Assembly (NCBI GenBank): GCA_017451915.1
Contig: JAFTNJ010000003.1
Span: forward strand, 1-64,000
Source of the DNA: Clostridia bacterium
GTDB lineage: Bacteria > Bacillota > Clostridia > Oscillospirales > CAG-272
Direction: 5' to 3'
Length of the DNA: 64,000 nt
A program made the position numbers and the translations under genes. Below, piece after piece: positions 49,060-58,123 of the stretch. Positions within the stretch are counted from its first letter, which is position 1, and each line of letters starts with the position of its first letter. The notes below the pieces were generated by a model. That model was given only the letters and a program-made list of their open reading frames with translations. It did not search any database and had not been told where the DNA came from.

Positions 49060-51036
49060 ATGGAAGCAACGGGATTTTTGCCCCTGTGCCGCGCTGACAT
49101 GGAGGCGCGGGGCTGGGATGCACCGGATTTTGTATACGTAACGGGAGATGCCTACGTGGATCACCCGTCCTTTGGCGTTTCCATCATCTCCCGAGTTCTG
49201 GAGGATGCCGGCTTCCGCGTTGCCATCCTCTCCCAGCCCGATTACAAAAGTGCCGACGCCTTCAAGGAATACGGCAGGCCCCGTCTGGGCTTTCTTGTTA
49301 CCTCGGGCAACATCGACAGCATGGTAGCCCACTACACCGCCGCCAAAAAGAAGAGAAGCTTTGACTACTACTCCCCCGGCGGAAAAATGGGCAACCGCCC
49401 CGACCGCGCCGTGATCGTCTACTGCAACCGCATCCGCGAGGCCTTTGGCGACGTTCCCATCATTTTGGGAGGCTTGGAGGCATCCCTGCGCCGCTTTGCC
49501 CATTACGATTATTGGGACGACAAGGTGCGCCGCTCGGTGCTGGTGGACAGCCGTGCTGACCTGTTGACCTACGGCATGGGAGAAAAGATCCTGGTTCGCA
49601 TTGCCCAGCTTTTGGACAAGGGAGTTCCCATCCGAAAGATCCGTGACGTGCGTGGAACCGTTTATCTCTGCAAGCCCGACGAGCCGATCCACTACGATGT
49701 AGCCGCAACCTTTGATTACAACGAGCTGAAAGAAGACAAGCGCAAGTACGCCGAGGCCTTTGGTGTCCAGTACAAGAATCAGGATTCCATCAACGGCCGT
49801 GCCATCTGCGAGCTCTACGACAATAAATTATTAGTACAGAATCCCCCCATGCCTCCCCTGGAGCGGGATGAGCTGGATCACGTCTATTCCCTCCCCTATA
49901 TGCGCGCCTACCATCCATCCTATGAGGCGGCGGGAGGAGTTCCGGGAATTGAAGAAGTCCAATTTTCCATCACCCACAACCGCGGCTGCTTTGGCGGCTG
50001 TAACTTCTGCGCCCTGGCCTTTCATCAGGGACGCACGGTGCGCTCGAGAAGCGTCAAGAGCGTGGTGGAAGAAGCCAGAAAGATCACCCAACTCCCCACC
50101 TTTAAGGGATATATTCACGACATTGGCGGTCCTACGGCGAACTTCCGCTATCCCGCCTGTGACAAACAGCTGAAGGACGGTGTCTGCGCCGGTCGGAAAT
50201 GCCTGGCTCCCAAGCCCTGCCCCAACCTCAAGGTCAGCCACACCGAATACATGAAGATGATTGAGGAGGTGGAGGCACTTCCAAAAATCAAAAAGGTCTT
50301 TATCCGCAGCGGTATTCGCTTTGACTACCTTATGGCCGACAAGGACGATTCCTTTTTCACAAAGCTGGTACGGGACAACGTAAGCGGTCAGCTCAAGGTT
50401 GCCCCCGAGCATTGCTCCGCCAATGTTCTCGGTTGCATGGGCAAACCCGAGTTTGGCGTCTATGAGGGATTCAGAAGCAAATTCTTTGACATTACCAAGA
50501 AACTTGGCAAGGAGCAGTATCTGGTCCCCTATCTCATGTCCAGCCATCCAGGCTCGACTTTGAATGACGCCATTGAGTTGGCGCTCTGTCTCAAGCGGAA
50601 CGGCTACGCCCCCGAGCAGGTGCAGGACTATTATCCCACCCCGGGCACGGCATCCACGGTCATGTACTACACGGGGATCAACCCGCTGAACATGAAAAAG
50701 GTCTACGTTGCCACCGATTATCATGAAAAGCAGCTCCAGAGAGCCCTGTTGCAATTCAACCGCCCCCAGAACGCCGACCTTGTCCGCGAGGCATTGACAA
50801 AGGCGGGACGAACCGACCTCATCGGTCACGGCAAGGATTGCCTCGTGCGCCCGGCAAGTGCCCCGGTACCCCATTCCCATCGCAAATCGGAAGCGCCGAA
50901 GACCGGTGAACGAAAACAACGGAGTCGTGGAGCCACTACCCACGCCAAGTCTCCCAAAAGCAGACAATCCGAGCCAAGAAAGCAACGATCAAACAAGGCA
51001 AAGGATGGAAAGCCGATGAATAAGAGAAAGAAATAA
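49060..51036 (+). CDS. ygiQ: YgiQ-family radical SAM protein
   Basis: 658 residues. UPF0313/YgiQ: N-terminal cobalamin-binding-like domain (DFVYVTGDAYVDHPSFGV...IISRVLEDAGFRVAILSQPD), IILGGLEASLRRFAHYDYW, then the radical SAM cluster motif CFGGCNFCALAFHQGR (CxxxCxxC, ~312-319). Late FLVPYLMSSHPGSTL and DYYPTPGTASTVMYYTG. The C-terminal ~60 residues are basic and disordered. The reaction is unknown for the whole family. Confidence 0.93.
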   Translation: MEATGFLPLCRADMEARGWDAPDFVYVTGDAYVDHPSFGVSIISRVLEDAGFRVAILSQPDYKSADAFKEYGRPRLGFLVTSGNIDSMVAHYTAAKKKRSFDYYSPGGKMGNRPDRAVIVYCNRIREAFGDVPIILGGLEASLRRFAHYDYWDDKVRRSVLVDSRADLLTYGMGEKILVRIAQLLDKGVPIRKIRDVRGTVYLCKPDEPIHYDVAATFDYNELKEDKRKYAEAFGVQYKNQDSINGRAICELYDNKLLVQNPPMPPLERDELDHVYSLPYMRAYHPSYEAAGGVPGIEEVQFSITHNRGCFGGCNFCALAFHQGRTVRSRSVKSVVEEARKITQLPTFKGYIHDIGGPTANFRYPACDKQLKDGVCAGRKCLAPKPCPNLKVSHTEYMKMIEEVEALPKIKKVFIRSGIRFDYLMADKDDSFFTKLVRDNVSGQLKVAPEHCSANVLGCMGKPEFGVYEGFRSKFFDITKKLGKEQYLVPYLMSSHPGSTLNDAIELALCLKRNGYAPEQVQDYYPTPGTASTVMYYTGINPLNMKKVYVATDYHEKQLQRALLQFNRPQNADLVREALTKAGRTDLIGHGKDCLVRPASAPVPHSHRKSEAPKTGERKQRSRGATTHAKSPKSRQSEPRKQRSNKAKDGKPMNKRKK

Positions 51037-51041
51037 AAAGC

Positions 51042-51076
51042 AAGAAGGTATCGCATAATGCGATACCTTCTTTTGA
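51042..51076. terminator. Bidirectional terminator between ygiQ and regulatory operon
   Basis: 15-base inverted repeat (51042-51056 / 51058-51072) with A-rich and T-rich flanks between convergent genes. Confidence 0.88.
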
Positions 51077-51084
51077 TGGAACGC

Positions 51085-51291
51085 TTAAAGCTCCTCAAAC
51101 AATTCTCCCACGGAAACGCCAAGGATCTTGGCCAAATCGGGAAGCAGGATCACGTCGGGATAGCAGATCTCCCGCTCCCACTTGGAAACCGCCTGGGCAC
51201 TCACTCCCAGCAATACGCCAAGCTCGTTTTGACTCATCCCCTTCTCCCGACGGTAATCGAGAAGCATGGAAGCAATGCGAAGCCGTGTCAT
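51085..51291 (-). CDS. Xre-family HTH regulator
   Basis: 68 residues, a minimal Cro/CI-type helix-turn-helix: RLRIASMLLDYRREKGMSQNELGVLLGVSAQAVSKWEREICYPD, followed by LLPDLAKILGVSVGELFE. Its ATG overlaps the stop codon of the ArsR-type gene by four bases. Last gene of the four-gene operon. Confidence 0.88.
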   Translation of the reverse strand: MTRLRIASMLLDYRREKGMSQNELGVLLGVSAQAVSKWEREICYPDVILLPDLAKILGVSVGELFEEL

Positions 51292-51839
51292 GTCTTATCA
51301 TCCTTTTGTACCACGCGGTAGATCTCATGGTCTCTCGTCATCAGACCGCAGGCGATCATCTCCCGCCGCAGGGTGCAATAGTCCTCATGGTATTCCGCAA
51401 GAATCTCGCTCACCTCTCGCTCGGTGTAGTCGATTCCCACCGCAAACCGCTCCAGCAGCTTTTGCAATACGATCTCCCGCTTTTTTCGTTGTACGGGAAT
51501 GGTGGTCAGCTTGCCGTACCGAAAGAAATGCTCCAGCACCTCTCTGCGGTATTTTTCGTCGGCATCGGGGACACGCGCGGGACAGATCACCAGCTCCCGC
51601 AGAGTGCGGTCGAAAGCCTTTTGATTCAAGGAATAAATGATATAAAACTGCGAGCGCGCCGAGGTGACCAGGCCTACCTGCTCCATCTTTTTTAGGTGAT
51701 AGCAAACGGTGGCGGGAGCCAGGGAAAGGGTGGCGGCCAACTGCTCCACGTAGGAATCCTGCTTTGCCAGAATGTTGATGATATCAAGCCGCGTTCCATC
51801 GGAAAGTGCCTTTAACAGCTCTATTGCCGCATTTTTCAT
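51288..51839 (-). CDS. ArsR-type regulator with DUF2087 domain
   Basis: 183 residues, start at MKNAAIELLKALSD; overlaps both neighbours by four bases. The winged helix (~1-80) has LSDGTRLDIINIL and ATVCYHLKKMEQVGLV. The C-terminal part (~105-180) is DUF2087-like: VLEHFFRYGKLTTIPVQRKKREIVLQKLLERFAVGIDYTEREVSEIL...DYCTLRREMI. No ArsR metal-binding cysteine pair is evident, so the signal is unknown. Confidence 0.85.
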   Translation of the reverse strand: MKNAAIELLKALSDGTRLDIINILAKQDSYVEQLAATLSLAPATVCYHLKKMEQVGLVTSARSQFYIIYSLNQKAFDRTLRELVICPARVPDADEKYRREVLEHFFRYGKLTTIPVQRKKREIVLQKLLERFAVGIDYTEREVSEILAEYHEDYCTLRREMIACGLMTRDHEIYRVVQKDDKT

Positions 51840-52339
51840 AGGCGCTCCTCCAAGGCGGTGGGATAAACGCCTTGCTCTTTTCGCCACCTGCGCCAATCTG
51901 CCAGCACCGATTCTACCACCGCCGTTTTGATTTGCAGTTCAAAGACATTCGCTGCACTTCCTTTGGTTTGCGCCACTTTCAGCTCCGTGCGGTAATTCTT
52001 GAGGAATTGGCTATCCATCCAAACCTCTCCGTACAGGGCGGCGGTCATCTTTAGCTGTTCCTCATGAGCGGATTTTTGAAAGTGATCCAATAGCTTGGGG
52101 TATTCCTTTAGAAATTTCGGCATACGATTACATTTGGTTGCAATCACTTTTCCACGCTCTCCAAGTACGTTGTAAAGGAGACCTGCGTGCAAGCAAAGAC
52201 TATACATTCCCTGTTCGATCATAAGTGCCTTCCGCTCGGTTTTGGCACTCTGATCCAATGTTTGAAGCTTTTGATCGCAAGCATTTTTACGGGCAAGCAC
52301 GATCTCCGCCAATGCGCTTTCTATTTCAATCGCAGTCAT
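51836..52339 (-). CDS. Hypothetical protein, regulatory operon gene 2
   Basis: 167 residues, start at MTAIEIESA, overlapping the upstream gene by 14 bases and the downstream gene by four. Mostly helical and charged, with a hydrophobic patch around MYSLCLHAGLLYNVLGERGK. It contains no catalytic motif I recognise. Tight overlap suggests stoichiometric expression with its partners. Confidence 0.6.
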   Translation of the reverse strand: MTAIEIESALAEIVLARKNACDQKLQTLDQSAKTERKALMIEQGMYSLCLHAGLLYNVLGERGKVIATKCNRMPKFLKEYPKLLDHFQKSAHEEQLKMTAALYGEVWMDSQFLKNYRTELKVAQTKGSAANVFELQIKTAVVESVLADWRRWRKEQGVYPTALEERL

Positions 52340-52823
52340 AATTTTCACCTCCGCTCTCTTTCCATGCATCCCTGAGGGCATCCACCGCAAAGCGATGCCC
52401 CTCCAAATAGGTGCTCAGCTCCACTCGTTCCCAATCGTTGGCAAGAGGGAGCTTTTTTTCTTTTTCTTCCATCAGTGCCCTTGCGAATTCCAGGATCCCA
52501 AGGTAAAGCCCCACATCGGGCCGACGCGCGGGAGAGGCAGTGGAATACAGTTCCATCGCCTTGCTGTTTTTCGAAAAGACCTCGTAAGCATAAGAGATCA
52601 AATAGCAGGTCTCCTCATTGCTCCGTCGCAAGCGGTAGGAATTGTAGAACATCACGTAAATATTGGCAATGCCGGCCTCACGGTATTTGGCGCATTTGTA
52701 GGCGGCGATCTCCTGCTTCTTTTTGGCAGGGTCCCGATCCAACGCCTGGGTGAATTCCGTCAGACGCGTCATTTCCGTCTTCATTCGATGGCTTGCAAGG
52801 GTATAAAACAAGGATGCTTCCAT
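52326..52823 (-). CDS. Hypothetical protein, regulatory operon gene 1
   Basis: 165 residues, first gene of the operon. Helical; features include YRLRRSNEETCYLISYAYEVFSKNSKAMELYS and a terminal EGHRFAVDALRDAW. RBS AAAGGAGGG. Its position behind an operator-like palindrome suggests it is the main regulated output together with gene 2. Family not recognised. Confidence 0.6.
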   Translation of the reverse strand: MEASLFYTLASHRMKTEMTRLTEFTQALDRDPAKKKQEIAAYKCAKYREAGIANIYVMFYNSYRLRRSNEETCYLISYAYEVFSKNSKAMELYSTASPARRPDVGLYLGILEFARALMEEKEKKLPLANDWERVELSTYLEGHRFAVDALRDAWKESGGENYDCD

Positions 52824-52849
52824 AGGGTCATCCCTCCTTTCGTGACCTC

Positions 52850-52878
52850 ATTTTAGCACATCCCGTGAGGCTTGTCAA
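52850..52878 (-). promoter_or_regulatory. Promoter of four-gene regulatory operon
   Basis: Minus strand TTGACA (52873-52878), 17 bases, TAAAAT (52850-52855), 27 bases before the ATG at 52823. Confidence 0.85.
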
Positions 52879-52880
52879 TA

Positions 52881-52904
52881 GTGTTTCGATAATTTTCGAA
52901 TCAC
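52881..52904. promoter_or_regulatory. Palindromic operator candidate
   Basis: GTGTTTCGA (52881-52889) and TCGAATCAC (52896-52904) form an inverted repeat with one mismatch per arm and a six-base centre. It abuts the -35 element of the operon that encodes an ArsR-type and an Xre-type regulator, so autoregulation is likely. Confidence 0.55.
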
Positions 52905-52949
52905 TTAAACCAATGGTTGAGAAAAGGAAGAACGGTGGATGGAGATGGC

Positions 52950-52986
52950 GGCACACCTTGGCCAAGCGTGGCACACCTTGGCACAC
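52950..52986. repeat. Helically phased direct repeats upstream of terS
   Basis: GGCACACCTTGG occurs at 52950-52961 and 52970-52981 (20 bases apart), with a third partial copy GGCACAC at 52980-52986 (10 bases on). The 20/10 spacing puts all copies on the same helical face. Located about 70 bases before terS. A weak -10 (TAGAAT, 52997-53002) follows without a proper -35, so the repeats may recruit a regulator; a terminase-recognition site is the alternative. Confidence 0.5.
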
Positions 52987-53054
52987 TTTTGAGGGGTAGA
53001 ATTTAGGAGCACAGAACAACGGGGGTCCCGAAAAAAGGAGGTGTTGCCCTTGGT

Positions 53055-53468
53055 ATGATGCACCCTTGCCAGGAGGACGGCACTACCGTATTGGAAAGCG
53101 CGGTAGCATCGGACCGTCTTCCCGAGCTCCTAAATCAATATCTGCAAAGCTGTCGCGGCTCACCTGAAGACAACAAAGGCAAGCACGCCTCATCCACCTT
53201 TCCCAACCTTGCCGGCTTTTGCCGCTGGCTGGGATGCGGAAGGACCGAGATCGATGCCCTGCAAAGCACCAATCCGCTCCTGTACGATCGCATCTGTACG
53301 GTCCTGGAGGACGAAGCCCTGAACTCTGAGCTCTCGGCCTCGATCCTCACCGTTTATCTCAAGCAACGCCTGGGATACGGCGAGCCCTCCACGGCCAAAA
53401 CCTCGGCGCCCCAGGGGGAACAGCTTCAGCTGGTGTTTGAGCATGATATCCTGCAGGACGGCTCCTGA
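53055..53468 (+). CDS. Phage terminase small subunit-like protein
   Basis: 137 residues, ATG at 53055 behind GGAGGTG. Central segment FPNLAGFCRWLGCGRTEIDAL with LEDEALNSELSASILTVYLKQRLGYGE resembles small terminases that recognise phage DNA through an N-terminal HTH. Its stop codon overlaps the ATG of the large terminase by one base. First gene of the head module. Confidence 0.68.
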   Translation: MMHPCQEDGTTVLESAVASDRLPELLNQYLQSCRGSPEDNKGKHASSTFPNLAGFCRWLGCGRTEIDALQSTNPLLYDRICTVLEDEALNSELSASILTVYLKQRLGYGEPSTAKTSAPQGEQLQLVFEHDILQDGS

Positions 53469-54793
53469 TGTCTAAGGAAACCGTGCGCTACATCAAAGGC
53501 GTTCCCAACGAACGGCAAAAGCTCTTTTTTGCCTCCCGTGCGCGTTACACCGCCTACGGCGGCGCGCGAGGCGGGGGAAAATCCTGGGCGCTCCGCCGAA
53601 AGCTGGTTGGTCTTTGCTTGCGCTACCCCGGGATCCGCTGTCTTTTGGTCCGCCGCTCCCTGGGAGAGCTGAAATCCAATCACGTACAGCCCATGCTCAC
53701 CGAATATCAGGGAGTGGTTCACTACCATGAAGGGGAAAAGCAACTGCAATTTCCAAACGCAAGTACCATCTCCCTGGGCTACTGCGCCTCGGATCGGGAC
53801 GCGCTCCGCTACCAAGGACAAGAATACGACGTCATCGCCATCGACGAGGCAACGCAACTGAGCGAATATCAGTTTTCCATTTTTAAGGCCTGTCTGCGCG
53901 GTGTGGGTGACGTTCCCCGTCGGATGTACCTGACCTGCAACCCCGGTGGTGTTGGCCACGGTTGGGTCCGTCGCTTGTTTGTGGATCGCGTCTACCGTCC
54001 CGATGAATGTCCCGAGGACTACTGCTTTATTCCGGCACAGGTCTATGACAATCCGGTGTTGATGAAGGCCGATCCCGACTATGTTCGGCAGTTGGAAAGT
54101 CTGCCGAAAAAAATGAAGGACGCCTGGCTCTACGGGAGGTGGGACGTGTTTGAAGGACAGTTCCTGCCCGAATTCCGGCAAGACGTCCACGTCTGCTCCC
54201 CCGAGGAGATCCCCACCCAGCTGCGCTATTTTGCCGCCATGGACTACGGCTTTGATATGCTTGCCGCCTACCTTTTGGGCGTTGACCGAAAAGGAAATCT
54301 TTTCGTACTGCGCGAGGTCTGCGTCAGCGAACTCACCTTGCGCCGCGCCGCGGCAGAGGTGGCAAGCCTATGCCGGGGATATGCGGTGGAGTACGTTACC
54401 GCCTCCCCGGACCTTTGGAATCGACGGCAGGACACCGGCAAAAGCGGTTTTGAGATCATGCAAGCCGTGGAAGGAATGCCCTCCATGGTTGCCGCGGACA
54501 ACCGCCGCGTTCCCGGCTGGCGGGTCCTGCGGGAATATCTTTGCCCTACGGAGAATTCCCCCGGGATTCGCATTTGCCACGCCTGCAGGACGCTGATCCG
54601 TTCCCTTTCGGCCCTCCTCTGCGACCCTCTGCGGCCCGAGGACGCCTCGGATACCCCGCATGAGATCACCCACGCTCCCGAGGCCCTGCGCTATGCGGTG
54701 ATGAGTCGGATCCAAGCCTTTGCAGACGTCAACGAGCCCGACCGTAATTTTCGCTTTCCAAAAAAAACAAAGCATTTTTTTGCCTTGGATTGA
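53468..54793 (+). CDS. Phage terminase large subunit
   Basis: 441 residues. ATPase motor: YGGARGGGKSWALRR (Walker A, ~30-44), VIAIDEATQ (Walker B, ~122-130), YLTCNPGG (coupling motif, ~152-159). RNase-H-like nuclease: AAMDYGFDMLA (first Asp, ~256), VTASPDLWNRR and the late HEITHAPEALRYAVMS acidic/His segment. It packages DNA into procapsids. Complete and uninterrupted. Length matches functional terminases. Confidence 0.92.
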   Translation: MSKETVRYIKGVPNERQKLFFASRARYTAYGGARGGGKSWALRRKLVGLCLRYPGIRCLLVRRSLGELKSNHVQPMLTEYQGVVHYHEGEKQLQFPNASTISLGYCASDRDALRYQGQEYDVIAIDEATQLSEYQFSIFKACLRGVGDVPRRMYLTCNPGGVGHGWVRRLFVDRVYRPDECPEDYCFIPAQVYDNPVLMKADPDYVRQLESLPKKMKDAWLYGRWDVFEGQFLPEFRQDVHVCSPEEIPTQLRYFAAMDYGFDMLAAYLLGVDRKGNLFVLREVCVSELTLRRAAAEVASLCRGYAVEYVTASPDLWNRRQDTGKSGFEIMQAVEGMPSMVAADNRRVPGWRVLREYLCPTENSPGIRICHACRTLIRSLSALLCDPLRPEDASDTPHEITHAPEALRYAVMSRIQAFADVNEPDRNFRFPKKTKHFFALD

Positions 54794-54847
54794 TCTGCTT
54801 TTCTTCTGTGCAAGCAGAGTTTTTCCGGCAAAATGAAAGGAGAACAC

Positions 54848-56566
54848 ATGTCTAAAATCAGGCCGGAACGAGCCTATGCCAAGGTGAGCATTTCCTCCTT
54901 TGGCGGAATCAACGGAAACGCAGACCTTTGCGCCAACGCGGCGGCGGATATGCGGAATTTTCGAATCTGTCCCGACGGATCCCTGGAAAAGCGCTGCGGC
55001 TGGACCTCCCAATACCAATTCACCCACGCCGTCAGAGGTGTTTGGCAAGGATCGCTGAACGAAGGATATTTTCGGTTTGCGGTTGCGGGGAACACGGTCT
55101 ACCGTATTCTGGAGGACGATTCCCTTTCCTCCATTGGAACCATTGACGGCTACTACAGCTTGGTGCATTTTGCTCGGTACCGGGAGCGTCTTTATCTTCT
55201 GGACGGCACGGTGATCCGCATCTACGACCCCTCGGCCGATCGGTTTACCGAGGCCTTGGGCTACGTCCCTCTCTACGGCTATAATTGGCACCCCACCAAT
55301 CTTGGGGACATCCGGGAGCCCTTGAATCTGCTATCCCAAAAGCTTCGCGTTCATTATTTGAATACGGTGGGCAGCACCGTGATCAATCTTCCCTTTTTTG
55401 CACAAAGCATTGACTGCGTGCGCGTCAACAACAAAACCGTAACCGATTATTCCTTCCTTGCCGGCAGTGACTATCTGACCCTGGCATCCGGGGAGCTTGG
55501 CAGTACGGTAGAGGTTGCCTTTACCATGAGTGGCGACAACGATCTGGGACAGCAGCTGCAGAAAACCGTCTCCAGCTTTTTGTACCGCGACGGAACCCTG
55601 GAAAAGCTTCTCCTGTACGGTGCGTCCCAAGGCTACCGTCTGTTCTGCTCCTCCACCGTCACCACGGAAATGCTGAACTATTGCAAGGTCTTTTATTCCA
55701 ACTGCGATCCGCTCTACGTACAAGGCAATCAAACGCTGATGATCGGTGACGCGGATCATCCGATCACCGCCCTTGCAACCAACTACGATCGCGTTCTGGC
55801 GTTTCACACGGGCGGAGCCTGGTCGGTCAGCTTTTCCAACGACGGAAGCCAGGTCTTTGCCTACCCTGCGCTGACGGATATTGGATGTACCGCAAAGGGG
55901 GCGGCACTCTCCTTTGGAAACGATATCATCGTGGTCAATCAAAGCGGTGTGTGCCGTCTGCACTCCACCTCCTCCGATCCCGACAGCTTTACGGTGACCA
56001 ATCTCTCGGAGAAGATCGCCGGAAAGCTGGGCGCGGGAATTCGAGAAAGCGCTTGTCTTTTCTGGGATCCCGTGCAACAGGAGCTCTGGGTCCGCGACTC
56101 CACCGAGCCTGAGGATGGACTGGTTTGGATCTGGAACGCCTCACTCAAGGAATGGTACAGCTTTGACGGTATTTTTGCCTCTTTCTTCTTTTCTCTCAAT
56201 GGGAGCATTGCCTTTGCCGCCGACAGTCGGGTCTGCGTTTTTTCCTCCACGCAATATACCGATGACGGACAGGCCTTTGAGACCTACTACCAAAGCGGCT
56301 ATCAAAGTTTTGCGCATCCCGAAGCCATCAAGCGCGGGTTGCGTTCCTCCCTTTGTGTCAAAAATGACCGCTCGGAGCTGTTCCTGACCGTAAACACCGA
56401 AAACGATCACCGACAGATGCGCTTTTTGGGAACCTCCTCCGTCCATCCCTGCCATTTTGACCGTCGAATCGCCCTGGGACGCTTTCGCTTCTTCTCCTAC
56501 CGTCTCTCCTGCACGGGGAGCACGGCCCTTCGCGTCTTTTTGGCAAACTTTTTTACCAGTCTTTAA
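54848..56566 (+). CDS. P22 gp10-like tail-accessory/head-completion protein
   Basis: 572 residues, start at MSKIRPERAYAK behind AAAGGAG. Opens with a short segment ending DMRNFRICPDGSLEKRCGWT, then repeated beta strands (LVHFARYRERLYLLDGTVIRIYD; GLVWIWNASLKEWYSFDG) ending in RIALGRFRFFSYRLSCTGS. The overall plan is like the beta-propeller head-completion proteins of short-tailed phages (P22 gp10). No sequence identity was measured. It lies between terminase and portal, an unusual position for such a gene. Confidence 0.6.
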   Translation: MSKIRPERAYAKVSISSFGGINGNADLCANAAADMRNFRICPDGSLEKRCGWTSQYQFTHAVRGVWQGSLNEGYFRFAVAGNTVYRILEDDSLSSIGTIDGYYSLVHFARYRERLYLLDGTVIRIYDPSADRFTEALGYVPLYGYNWHPTNLGDIREPLNLLSQKLRVHYLNTVGSTVINLPFFAQSIDCVRVNNKTVTDYSFLAGSDYLTLASGELGSTVEVAFTMSGDNDLGQQLQKTVSSFLYRDGTLEKLLLYGASQGYRLFCSSTVTTEMLNYCKVFYSNCDPLYVQGNQTLMIGDADHPITALATNYDRVLAFHTGGAWSVSFSNDGSQVFAYPALTDIGCTAKGAALSFGNDIIVVNQSGVCRLHSTSSDPDSFTVTNLSEKIAGKLGAGIRESACLFWDPVQQELWVRDSTEPEDGLVWIWNASLKEWYSFDGIFASFFFSLNGSIAFAADSRVCVFSSTQYTDDGQAFETYYQSGYQSFAHPEAIKRGLRSSLCVKNDRSELFLTVNTENDHRQMRFLGTSSVHPCHFDRRIALGRFRFFSYRLSCTGSTALRVFLANFFTSL

Positions 56567-56578
56567 GAAAGGAGCAAT

Positions 56579-58123
56579 ATGAATATTTCAACAACCAAGG
56601 CATGGCAGCAATACGAGGCCGGCAAGGAATACAACCGCCGCATCGGATTGTATGAGACCATGCGCAGAAACGAACGTTTCTACCGTGGAGATCAGTGGAA
56701 AGGCAGTACGTCGGAGCTTCCCCATCCCGTGTTCAATCTGACACGGCGAATTACCGACTATCTGGTTTGCGCCGTAGCACCGCAAAATCTCTCCATCACC
56801 TATACCGACGATAAACTCCCCTTTCTGGAGAACGCGCAGGTAAAAAATGCGGTGCTGGAAGGTCTTTCCCTGCTTGGCAAAAACGCCTCCTACCGGTGGA
56901 AGCAAAACAAAATGAACACCCAAGCCTACCAGGCTCTGTTGGACGCCGCCATCTCCGGCGACGGCGTCTTTTACTGCTGGTGGGACGGCTCGGTGAAAAA
57001 CGGCCAGCCCTTCCTGGGGGACATCCGCACCGATCTGATCGACACGGCCAACTTTTTTGTGGCCGACGTCAATCGCGCCGACGTACAGTCCCAGGATTAC
57101 ATCCTTCTCTCGGGCCGGGCAACGGTGGAATCCCTCCGTCAGGAAGCCCGGAACGCGGGAATGAAGGAAGCCGACGTGGAAAAGATCGTTGGGGACTCCA
57201 ATTTTGAGCCCGCCTTTGGAGATTACTCCAACACCGAGCTCCCCGGAAGCGACAAGGCCACCTATCTGATCTGCTTCTACCGTGAGGGCAACGAGGTGAT
57301 CTTTGAAAAATCCACCCGCAACGCGCTGATCCGTCGCGTGAACACCGGCTTGAAATACTATCCGGTGGCTTATTTCAACTGGTACCGAACCAAAAACAGC
57401 TTTCACGGCTCTTCTCCCGTCAGCGACCTGATCGCCAACCAAAAGTACATCAACACCGCCTACGCCATGGCCATGAAGCACATGAGCGACACCGCCTTCT
57501 CCAAGATCATCTACGACAAATCCCGAATTCCCGAATGGACCAACGAGGTGGGAGAGGCCATTGCCGCCGTGGGTGGCGGAAGTGTTTCCGACGCGGTATC
57601 GGTGGTGGGTGTGGGAGATATGCAGGAGGGCTACCTGGACCTGATCACCAACGTGATCGAAACCACCAAGGATATGATGGGCGCGACCGAATCGGCCCTC
57701 GGTGACGAAAAAGCGCAAAATACCAGCGCGATCCTGGCACTTCAAAAAACATCTCAGCTTTCCCTGGCACAAGTGCGTTCCAATTTCTGTCAATGCATTG
57801 GCGAGTTGGCGGTGATCTGGGCGGATATGCTTTGCGCCTACTGCCCCCGGGAACGTTTGCTGGCCTTTGACGGAAAGGAAGAGCTGCAGGCCGCATCCCT
57901 GAACTACGCCCTTCTCCGCGAGGAGCTGTTGCGTTCCTCGGTGGAGATCGAGGACGTTGGCCAGTATACCCCCTCCTATACCGTCACCGTGCTGAACAAG
58001 CTTCTGGACAGCGGCCAGCTGACTACCGAGGAGTACTTGCGCCTGCTTCCCGCGGGCACCGTCATGGATCGGGAGCGACTGATCCACACCATCCAACAGA
58101 AAGGAGCGTTAAAAAATGAATGA
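56579..58123 (+). CDS. Phage portal protein
   Basis: 514 residues. Portal hallmarks: YETMRRNERFYRGDQWKG near the N-terminus, HPVFNLTRRITDYLV, VGDGVFYCWWDGS-like wing region, NWYRTKNSFHGSSPVSDLIANQKYINTAYAMAMKH (the stem region) and QNTSAILALQKTSQLSL. Forms the dodecameric DNA port at the capsid vertex. The stop codon overlaps the start of the scaffold gene. Confidence 0.88.
   Translation: MNISTTKAWQQYEAGKEYNRRIGLYETMRRNERFYRGDQWKGSTSELPHPVFNLTRRITDYLVCAVAPQNLSITYTDDKLPFLENAQVKNAVLEGLSLLGKNASYRWKQNKMNTQAYQALLDAAISGDGVFYCWWDGSVKNGQPFLGDIRTDLIDTANFFVADVNRADVQSQDYILLSGRATVESLRQEARNAGMKEADVEKIVGDSNFEPAFGDYSNTELPGSDKATYLICFYREGNEVIFEKSTRNALIRRVNTGLKYYPVAYFNWYRTKNSFHGSSPVSDLIANQKYINTAYAMAMKHMSDTAFSKIIYDKSRIPEWTNEVGEAIAAVGGGSVSDAVSVVGVGDMQEGYLDLITNVIETTKDMMGATESALGDEKAQNTSAILALQKTSQLSLAQVRSNFCQCIGELAVIWADMLCAYCPRERLLAFDGKEELQAASLNYALLREELLRSSVEIEDVGQYTPSYTVTVLNKLLDSGQLTTEEYLRLLPAGTVMDRERLIHTIQQKGALKNE

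Noticed and set aside
52941..52990. 15-residue open frame across the phased repeats
   Set aside because: Too short, and the repeat structure explains the sequence better than coding does.
56588..58096. Minus-strand open frame covering the portal gene
   Set aside because: Antisense shadow of the portal gene; His/Gly/Val-rich composition typical of such shadows.
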